This document shows, one piece after another, positions 54,621 to 64,000 of a DNA stretch of 64,000 nt. Under the pieces are notes generated by a model. The model was not told where the DNA came from. It ran no database searches and saw only the letters and a program-made list of their open reading frames with translations. Where the stretch lies: the NCBI RefSeq assembly GCF_052324685.1, contig NC_135224.1:21785951-21849950 (forward strand). Direction: 5' to 3'. This DNA is from Brachyhypopomus gauderio. Taxonomy: Eukaryota > Chordata > Actinopteri > Gymnotiformes > Hypopomidae. The stretch's first letter is position 1. Every line of letters starts with the position of its first letter. The position numbers and the translations under genes were made by a program.

Positions 54621-56875
54621 TCAATTTGATCGATGTCGTGATGAATGTTTTAATCGTACAATCATATTTATCATGTGGTTTATAAGATCTCTCGCCTGGT
54701 TTCTTGAGGGCTGACCATAATTCTGGAGTAGTTTGTAATTATGTGCATGTCTTGGCTATATAAAGCTAACGGACATCGAGGCTCCTTGCTTTACAAGCAC
54801 GGAGTCTTTCGCTTTTAATTTAGACTTCTAGGAAAGAGCAGGCGTTTGTGAAACCACGGGCAACCATCACCACCCACTAGCGCTGGACTACGTCTTAAGC
54901 TGTTACTTTTATCCCGGTCTCCCGGAGGCAGGAAACCCGAGGAGCTCAAAGTCCTTTTCACGCTTCAATCAAGCAGCCCCACTGCTGTACAAATGAATGT
55001 GATGGTGTACTGACCCTTCTCTACCATTGGAACTGTCTTGTCTGTAGGCCTTGATTTTGTGTTTTGTACCTCTGGCAAAGATGAAGTGTCGTCAGTATTG
55101 TTATGTGCGTAGACAGGTAAATTATACAGCACCAGGCATGTTTTCTGGTGTTGTGCCTTGAACAGGCTTATAATGTTATATCGCTCCATTGTGCAAATTG
55201 CTGTGCCGGTTCCATTGATGGATGTCGAGTGGCAGGAGCACATGCCTTTTATAGATCTGCTCATCAGAACATCATCTTGCAACATCAGATGTGTAGACTG
55301 GAAAAACCGAATTCATTACCGAACACATTCTGGAAAAATAGTCCATTGCCTTAATATCTAGGCCAGGCCTAAATTAAGATGATTGGTTGCTGTTGTCATA
55401 GCGATGTCGTGCGTTGTAGTTATGAACTGTATAGAAGTGCCATATCTTCAACTGGCTGAAGACAAAGATCCCACCTTTTGCCTCTAAGGCGAGAAGCCGT
55501 CCTCTCCCATAACCACGTGCACATCTCAAACGCTGTGTGACTTATGTAGCACTGTACAGTTGTCAGAAATGTCATTTCTGTACATGGTGAGGAACCTCTG
55601 GAAGAGGACTAACTTTTCAAGCTGTAATTAAAATACGTTGAATTCCTTCCAGTTTCGAGTGCTCTGTTGTTGTTTATACCTAAGGCTTGACAACGGTGAT
55701 TTCGACATGCCTCCCTAGCCAGGAGTATGCTCGTCTTAAGGAAGACCAAGGTGACATGCTGTTCCATCTTAACTAGAGTGTTGGAGTAGGAATTAAACGT
55801 TGATTGGTTCTTTATCAGGATATTACAGGTCTTTTTGTTCATTTCTTCATCACTGTTTCTACAAAATGCTCTCAGTACCCATGATAAAGGTTATTGTTTA
55901 AAAAAATGACATCTAAAAGATCGAGCTCAAATTTTTAATGACCCTATTTATTAGGAGGCAGAAACTGCAGTTCTGGCGAGTGGAGTGTTTTGTCTGAACA
56001 GTGAATCCAGTGGTCAACACTATCAAAGTAGGAGGGGTCTTTGAGCCCCCCCCCCTCTCCCCCAACAGACCTCCAGAAATAGACGGGGAAACTTGAGAAG
56101 CAAACTGTCCTCTGTTTGGGAAAACATCTCAGAATCTCACAGACGGCTGGGATTGCAACACTCAGTCCACTGCTAGATCTGGATCTCCAGAGGGAAAGTG
56201 AAATCGCACAACACATCACTCAACAGATCTCTTTGTCTACTGTAATTCATCACAGTACATTAAAAGGTATAGTATGCGATTTAAATGTTGATGTGCCTTA
56301 GTGATCTCCCCGGCTGAGGGGCTGCCCAGTGTTTTGGAGTAATTTTATGTGGTCAGCTGACTCATCTGCACTAAATGTTGAAACAAAGTTTGAAATATGT
56401 GGAATTTTGCTTAAGATGGTTCTCAGTCTGGGATTTGTTCACATTTTTGTATTTAAATCTTACTCTACTTTTCATTTCAAAATAACGTTTAAGGTACTAC
56501 TTTACCCATGAGTGCTTACTACACCATCAATCTGGAATATGTTGAATGTTTTGGGGTAAGTCATAGGACCTAAGAAGTCATGTAAAAACTGAAAGTTACT
56601 GTTCACCAAAAACCACTTGAATGATAGAAAGGTTCAATGTGTTTTCATAATTCCTGTGCAAAACAAGACAATAAAGGCCAAACACCTTTTATTTATTTTA
56701 TTTATAGGCCAAAAACCTTTATTTTGGTCCTTTCACTCCCCCCCCCCCCCCCCCTTTATACAACATTCCCAATAGTCTGGTCAATACTGTTCTCAGCATG
56801 GCTTCTTAACATTGACATTTGAAGATCCAGTAACCCACAGACATACATTGTGTTGAATCTCCTTTGTTGATTAGC
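54621..56875. other. Intergenic DNA between ripk2 and the transporter
   Basis: No gene recognised. A C run of about 22 lies near 56,738-56,754. The 5' untranslated exon(s) of the transporter may lie here but cannot be identified. Confidence 0.5.
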
Positions 56876-59800
56876 ATGAAGCAGAAGTTGCTAGCTGTGG
56901 GACGACTGCTTTGTCCCCGCCCCCGGGTGGACTCGGTTGTGGACCTGAAGACTCCCGTGGCCTCCGTCTCGGCCCCGGACGGTCAGGGCGAGAAGATGGT
57001 AATGCGCCGAGAAATCTCCCTCGTCAACGGCGTCTGCCTCATCGTGGGTAACATGATTGGCTCGGGCATCTTCGTGTCACCCAAAGGCGTGCTGCTCCAC
57101 AGCGCCTCCTACGGGCTGTCCCTCGTCATCTGGGCCCTGGGCGGCATGTTCTCCGTGATCGGCGCCCTGTGCTACGCTGAGCTGGGAACCACCATCACCA
57201 AATCGGGGGCCAGCTACGCCTACATCCTGGAGGCCTTCGGCGGCTTCCTGGCCTTCATCCGCCTGTGGACCTCCATGCTGCTGGTGGAGCCGGCCAGCCA
57301 GGCCGTCATCGCCTTGACTTTCGCCAACTACCTGGTGGAGGCGCTGTACCCCACGTGCCAGCCTCCGTACGACGCCGTGCGACTCATCGCCGCCGCCTGC
57401 CTGTGTGAGTCCTCGAGGCGGACAGATGCCACGGGGGACAGAACGTCCTGTGTGGAGGGGTTTTTGTGTTTGGATGTGCGGCTGTGGAGGGTCTTCCCCT
57501 GCAAGTCGCTGAATCTGCATGACGTTTGTGGAAGTCCAAATCGTGCTACAGGGTGAGAGAGCCATGGTGGGCCATTCAAGTGTAATGGGACCTGAGCGGG
57601 AGGCGGAGTTAGAGCTGTCCAGTGGCTGCCTGCTTAAAATTTTTACTCCCCGCCCTTTAGAGGCTGGTGAGGACCCCCAATGAAGCCATTAATAAAAATA
57701 AACATTAGATCAGGGGAAAAAAAACTAATAAAGAAGTATTTATGTAAAATAAATTAAGCTGCCACTGACTGGTACCATGTGCCTCTAGAAACCAGTTTGG
57801 AATTTAGGTGAAGGTTTATGTATACCAGATTCAGTTAGTGGAGAGGAGAAGAGAGGCACCCAGCACTCTGGGTAAATTCTTTTTGATATATAAAGTATAG
57901 TGGGAAGTTCCTAGTGCAAGGTTGTGTCTAAATTTATCACATACCTTGTGTCTGTCTGGGCATTTGCTTGTGTTAATGGAGGTTCCCCTTACCCATGTAA
58001 TTTTGGCTATCGGGAGTCAAAATCACAACACCTGTTGCCCCACTGTGTCTGATGAGAGTAGCAAGGTCTTTTTTTATTGGTTTTATTTTTTGATTGGTTG
58101 GTTACTGGGCCAACACACCCCAAGCCCCACCCCCAACAAATATGTGAGTTCTGTGCGCTGACAAAATGAAAACACCGCTTGTTCTCCCAGAAGGTGAATG
58201 TTCCTGTCCAAGCTCCTCTGACTCAGTATAGCAATGGGCACAAAATGCTATCAGCTATTTGGCTGAACCTCTGGCCGTTAAAGTGGAATGCTTGCAAATG
58301 TTATCAGCTACAGACTGCAGAGTTACTGAAATGACTGGATATCTGGATAACCAGTGTGAGTGTAGGTATGTGTGGTAATAATGCCTTTGGTGTAGTTTTG
58401 ACATAGCTATGATTATTCACATCTCTTAATAAGAGATGTAATGACTTTATTATTTTATTCACATCACGTTATTGTGTAGTTATGATTATCTCACATCTTA
58501 TTCACAAGTATGAACCAGCTTTCTTCTACCAGCACTCTGGCTTTAACAATTCAGACAGTTCCAGCCTTACCAAAACTCAAGTGCAAGGCCAGCTGCCTCC
58601 GTAACACGAAAAAAAACCAAACAAATGAGGGGATTCTTTATCAGAATCAGAAAACTGTAATAAATCCACAACTTTCCATAAGCCTCTTTCTTTGTGTCGT
58701 GACCGCACCCCCTCACCTTTCCTGTTTCTCGGTGTAGGTTTCTTGATCTTCATAAATTGTGCCTGCGTGAAGTGGGGAACTCTGGTCCAGGACGTCTTCA
58801 CTTACACCAAGATCATGGCCCTCATCCTCATCATCACAATTGGCCTCATCAAAATCGTTCAAGGTAAACACAGGCAGCGGTGCAGGTTGCAGCAGGATCC
58901 TGTCTGCAGGTTCCTCAGCTTCACCAGTTCTGTCCCGTTCAACACATATTCCACAGCATTCATAGCTTTACCACCTGCTTTACTGGTATACAATTTTAAA
59001 AGGTTATTCCACTGGGAGGATATTCTACAGCTCGATGCATAATAGCTTGAGGCATTACACCTGTGTCTCAAGCTGTTGGTTTGGAAAAAACATCTCAAGA
59101 TTTTACAGAGTAAAATATAACAGTCAAGAAAACACAAGGAGATTTAGAAACGTTACTGGAATGTTTGCCTCCTGATGTTTTCTTGTTTGTGATCTCTCTC
59201 ACTTTTTCTTCTTTTACTCCTTGTGTTTCTTCACACGTGCCACAGGAGAAGCTCGGAACTTCGAGACTCCGTTCGAGGGCTCTTCCACGGAGGCGGGGAG
59301 CATTGCCCTGGCTCTCTACGCTGCCCTCTTCTCGTACTCCGGCTGGGACACCCTCAACTTCGTCACAGAAGAGATTGTTAACCCAGAGAGGTAGAACATT
59401 ACTGATCAGCTCATACATACAGAATGGATGGAGAAGTGATATAATGCGATATGTCCTCGTGTAAAAAATGAAAAAAAAAGACCATCAACAGGGCAGAATT
59501 AAAGCTTATTTGACAGATTTCATGCAATAGTAACGGTCAGGTGTCCTTTTATTGAAATCAGGTTTTTGTTTGCTTGTTTACTTTTGCATACAGGAATTTG
59601 CCTCTGGCCATTGCCATCTCCATGCCGATCGTCACCATCATCTACCTGTTGACAAACGTGGCGTACTACGTGGTGCTGGACACGCCCTCGTTCATGGCCA
59701 GTGATGCGGTTGCCGTGGTACGCGCCAGCCCTGCCCGTTAACAGTCGCCATAGGTAACTGAGTAAGTGAAGGGTTGGTTCAGTCCAAACAGCCTCCATCT

Positions 59801-60423
59801 CCTTCTGCAGACCTTCGGGAATCAGGTGCTGGGGTCCGTGAGCTGGATCATCTCCATCGCTGTGGCTGTGTCCTGCTATGGAGGACTCAACGCCTCCGTC
59901 ATCGCCGCCTCTAGGTAACCGCTAGCGATTATTCCTCTGGGACTGAAGTATTCAGATTCGCCCCACAGGTCCTAGTGGTTTTGAGCATCTAAAATCATAT
60001 AATAATAGTGACCTAGTACTTTTGTGTCTTCTGTAAGTATTGGGACACTAAATTAAGTTTACACATACTTTAATCAAATGGGAACAACATGTGGGCATGT
60101 TTATTTTGTTGTTTTAAAATGGTAGTACTTTGTCTTTCGTTTCATGGTGAATTCAGTGTCTTAAAGGGGAAGATAGTGGTTGAAGGTTTAGTGGGTGATT
60201 CTGTGGCTGACACTGCTGCTTTGGACTAAATGTTATACTACAGCCATACTCCCCTATTACTTTAATAGACTTCTATTGTGATAATATAGAATTTGAACAT
60301 TAGAGTATTAAATAGGCGAAACAATGAAACATGTATTACCAGAAATAGTGAGGAATTACACCCTTTACTTTGGTCATATTTTCATAATTATAATCTATTG
60401 TTGTATTATATATTACTGTGTGT

Positions 60424-60454
<31 letters not shown>

Positions 60455-62833
60455 GGGTGGGGGTGTTAACTAAAGGCTCTGAGTTGGTGTAGTTATATGC
60501 TGCCTTATTGTGGCAGGTTGTTCTATGTGGGGGCTCGGGAAGGTCACCTCCCAAACAGCCTGAGTCTGATCCACGCTGAGCGCTACACACCTGTCCCCGC
60601 CCTCCTCTTTAACGTGAGTGTTGCCTCTGCTTCCGCCATGCGCACTCTCCGTTTGCCGTTTGTTTCTCGCCCGCCCGCCCAACTGTTGAGCACCTCGCAC
60701 GAGAGGGCGTGTGCGTTAACGGGCAGGCGGCCAGGTGCTGAGTGACGGCTTCTGGTTCATCTGGGAGTGTACGGATCGTTACGGCATGCGTTCCCGCAAC
60801 CTGTGGCCGGCCGGGCCCAGGGATGTTGTGTGTAGATCGTGGCTGGTGGGTAATGCCAGGCTGGTGATAGTCACGGGCCGTGGTAGTCACGGGCTCTTCT
60901 CCCCTGGCCTAACCCCACCCTTCCCCGAGGAGATTGGGAGGAGAGCGTGAGTGTAGCCTTACTCACTCACCCTCCCTTTCCCCTTCAGCTCCAGGAGCGC
61001 CACGTCTTTTTTTGGCACCATGTTCAGAAGCCGTGACGTTTCTCGCCATGTCATGCATAAGCTCACATCCGTCATCCTGGATATTAAGTGCATTATGCTG
61101 ATGAATGATAAAGTAATAATTGAAAATAATGTGGTACCTTTTCTTTGTGAAATTTAGCTCAAAATTCTTCATATAAATGTGTAAACAGATAATCGAAAAC
61201 CAAATGTAAAAGGTTTTGTAGTGGACATGAAACAAGATGAATAAGAACCACATGTTAAAATAATTTTAAATCAAATCAGAACGACGTAATTTTGAGAAGA
61301 GCGATAATTTTGCTTTGTTTTCTAGGGTGTGATGGGGCTGATCTTCCTCTGTGTGGAAGACGTCTTCCAGCTCATCAATTACTACAGTTTCGGCTACTGG
61401 CTGTATGTAGGTCTGTCTGTGGTGGGCATGATCTACCTTCGTTTCACACAGCCAGACAGACCGAGGCCCGTGAAGGTACACGCGCTGGTTACCATGACTG
61501 CGCCACAGGCTAACAGAACGCGGGAGATGTTGCTGAAAGTGCTGTTGAATCCACTTGTGTTCCTCTCCTCTGCCTTCAGCTCACCCTGCTGTTCCCTTTC
61601 ATCTACTGCCTGTGCAGTTTGTTCCTGGTCATCGTACCACTCTACAGCGACACAGTCAATTCCCTCATAGGGATAGGAATCTCACTGTCTGGAGTGCCTG
61701 TATATTATTTATGTGTTTACCTTCCAGAGGAGAGGAGACCGAAATGGATCAGTCGGCTAAATGGTAAGAATCCTGAAGTGCGTCCTGGATTTATAAGAAT
61801 ACACTTGGACACTGTGTTATTTAAGGCCAGTTGAGTTGTCCTGGGTGACGAGACGAAGGTCTGTAAAGGTTTAACAGTTCTGTTCTTTTTGTTTTTGTTA
61901 TTTAAGCATTTTAGTCAAGTGGTGTACAGCTTTATGTTGGACCTCAGTCACCCCCCTTGCCACTGCTGCAAATCAGTCATTAGTTCGAATGAAAGATCCG
62001 TAGCTGTTGTTTGCCAGTGTGATAAAGTCATGGTCTGTGGACAGTTGGATTCTCCTCTCCCCCTTTTGCTCACTACACACTCTGACATTTGGTCGACCTT
62101 TGGTTCCCCATTTAAATAGGGTGGATCATAAACTGATTTGTATAAATACTGTAAACATATAAATAGGAGGGCTTCCGTATCCCTGCGCTCCCTAAAACAT
62201 TGAGACTGCTTCCCAAAACCAGGTATCAGTTTGTTTGAATAGAAGAGGTGCTGTCAAAGACCTGGACGTTGAGGTTCGAGGAGCACCGATATGGATTTCA
62301 GTCACCTTGGAGTCCTGCACTATAAGAGGTCCACATTTCCAAGCAATGTGACCGCCTGGAAATGAAATCCAATGTTTTCATTTAGATGTTCAGAGTAAAC
62401 TGTGGAGCTTCTTTGAAGTTTTCACATATTGATTGAAGTTATTTAGAAGGTAAACTTAATTTGGGCTTTTACATTGATAAAATACAAATAAACCTTACAA
62501 AATAAAAAAACCTCCTGTGCACGAAACACAATGTAACCAGAGACAACCAGTATCTAGTTCTCAGTAGTCATGGTTCCAGGTAGCAGTGCAGATGTCCTGC
62601 GGTCCCGATTTAAGATCAGTATCTCTGTTGACTCTATATCTTCTTTCCATCTCTCTCCCTCTCTCTCTTTCTCCTGGTCTGTGTGTCCGTGTGTGTCCGT
62701 GTCCGTGTGTGTGTGTGTGTGTGTATCTGCTATACCAGGCGCCATCACCAGATACACTCAGATCATATGCTTCAGTTGTCTAACTGACCTGAACGTAGAT
62801 CTGGAGAAGATGGAGACAAGCAAGACCCAGTGA
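56876..62833 (+). CDS. slc7a6/slc7a7-like: y+LAT-type amino acid transporter light chain (Slc7a6/Slc7a7 family)
   Basis: This is a twelve-pass APC-superfamily exchanger that works as a heterodimer with Slc3a2 (4F2hc) at the basolateral membrane. y+LAT proteins swap intracellular cationic amino acids for neutral ones plus sodium. Nine exons join in phase: 56,876-57,404, 58,738-58,863, 59,246-59,390, 59,594-59,717, 59,811-59,914, 60,517-60,613, 61,326-61,475, 61,580-61,763 and 62,739-62,833. They total 1554 nt (517 residues; human relatives 511-515). Visible features: [13 protein letters not shown] (residues 59-71, substrate loop in TM1), [29 protein letters not shown] with Cys161 positioned for the Slc3a2 disulfide, [49 protein letters not shown] and [14 protein letters not shown]. 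The sequence mixes residues typical of human SLC7A6 and SLC7A7, so the paralogue is left open. The first ATG at 56,876 gives a family-length N-terminus, though ATG at 56,996 is possible. Confidence 0.93.
60417..60463. repeat. (GT)n-(G)n composite tract in transporter intron
   Basis: About 11 GT units are followed by a run of about 20 G and then TGGGGGTG, about 55 bp upstream of the exon at 60,517. Confidence 0.95.
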
Positions 62834-64000
62834 ACTTCCACAATGTCCTGGAATATTCTGGAACGTTTTAAAGTTTCCACTTCAGGCGTGGACATGGGAG
62901 CCTTGTCATATCTGTCCAGGATGGAATGTTCTTGTTCACTGAGACGCAAACCTTTTTGCATGTACTAAATTTGTTTTACATAAAACATTTGCACATATGC
63001 TGACATTTTAGGATTAACAGCCTGTGTGTCACTTTAATAAGTGCACAGAAGATATCAAATGTCTCTTTGTTTCGGTGCTTCGATGAAACCTTTGCTGTGA
63101 TGTCACCAGACCAAAGAGGACTCTACTACTTGATCCCAAACGATTTTTAATTTCAACACACATTGTTCCCAAAAATATCTGAACGAAAGGTTAACAGGAA
63201 TGAGGCAAGTGTGGGCGTGCCAGTGGGTACATGTGTATCCATCCGCCACCGAGTCGTGCTGCGGCCTGGAAAAACGTACGCCAAAGAGAAATGGAATGAG
63301 ATTTTTGTAACAGTGACTAATGTATGGTTTGCACTTTTTCTACTATGTTACCACAGCACTTTAAAGAGATCTCGCCTTTTCTCTTAATTTTTAAAAAATT
63401 ACTGTGTGATTTTTTTAGGGAATTGGCCGTTTGTATGTTTTAGGTCTGACACAGTGCTTCTCTGTCTCTCTCAAGTCTGTATGAGGCATAGGCTAACGGC
63501 AGGCTAACGGTAGGCTAATCATGGCTTCAGTTTCCTGTCACTGCTTATTTTCTCTTCATATTTGACCCATTTCACGTCTGCTCACTCTCTTGGAGAAGTG
63601 CTCATGTGCCATTTGTGGTTTACAGTGAGCTTTACAGTTTACATGGGTTTACACTTCAGTTCTCTTCATGTTTTTATATTGGCCAATCGCGACAAATGCA
63701 GGAAGCTTTTGGCACCTGAATTATCTAAAACTATTTGATTTTTACCAGCTCATAATCTACACTGGCAATGGATATGGAGTTAGAATAAATATGATATTTC
63801 ACATTTGAAATATTTTTGTTTTTATTTACTATATAGATAATATAGAATGACAGCAGAGCATGGGTGTGTTCCTTTATTAGTTAAACATTTAAACATATAT
63901 TTATTTATATTTTATTTATATATATTTTAATCCTTTACACGATAGTTTACAATATAATAGAACAATAGCAGATTTTCTAAATTGAAGTCTCCTGGTCAAT
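62834..64000 (+). other. Probable 3' untranslated region of the transporter
   Basis: No competing gene is seen. An AATAAA occurs at 63,784-63,789 on the plus strand. Small frames here (for example 63,163-63,387) lack any signature. Confidence 0.45.

Noticed and set aside
57077..57565. 162-codon minus frame opposite the first transporter exon
   Set aside because: It is an antisense shadow of a GC-rich coding exon.

Overview
The window is nuclear DNA from a ray-finned (teleost) fish. Its genes are split by GT-AG introns, their products read as fish orthologues of vertebrate proteins, and it is full of teleost-type transposons (L2-like LINEs, hAT and Tc1-like DNA elements, a tRNA-derived SINE) and long GT, CT, GATA and poly-G tracts. 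Nothing here is prokaryotic or viral.

Layout. Positions 1-17,090 are one continuous satellite array that runs off the left edge. It is built from 12-14-bp monomers, blocks of about 166 bp and higher-order units of 0.6-1.7 kb, each carrying a 172-bp non-repetitive linker. Positions 17,091-23,000 are intergenic DNA with a TG tract, a SINE, a 1.8-kb inverted-repeat transposon, a LINE 3' end and its GATA tail. A second, smaller array of related monomers (23,008-23,607) directly abuts an exon of a minus-strand radial-spoke head gene (rsph4a/rsph6a type, 23,608-24,307), of which only two exons are visible. On the plus strand, 24,543-28,186 holds an eroded nine-exon gene of a multicopy fish family that I associate with DUF6729. 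Positions 29,500-40,000 are a nest of transposons: a Tc1-like fragment, a complete hAT with target duplications, an L2-like LINE with SGNH-type ORF1 and endonuclease ORF2, two inverted copies of a 1-kb element, a 190-bp satellite, another complete hAT and a second L2-like fragment.

Positions 41,300-62,900 are ordinary gene territory. snx16 (minus; endosomal PX-domain sorting nexin) and ripk2 (plus; kinase-CARD adaptor of NOD signalling) lie head to head across a 1.8-kb CpG-rich interval. A y+LAT-type amino acid transporter (Slc7a6/Slc7a7 family) follows on the plus strand. ripk2 assembles into 11 exons (579 codons) and the transporter into 9 exons (517 codons), with every splice phase consistent. 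snx16 is clear through its PX domain and coiled coil; its last two exons are tentative.

The genes have no evident joint pathway. The most unusual material is the satellite: on the minus strand its monomers read as consensus 5' splice donors, and the small array begins exactly at the donor of the radial-spoke exon, in the sense orientation of that gene. Exon boundaries were set by eye from splice consensus, reading phase and remembered family sequences. Family names for transposons are judgements from terminal motifs, not database hits.
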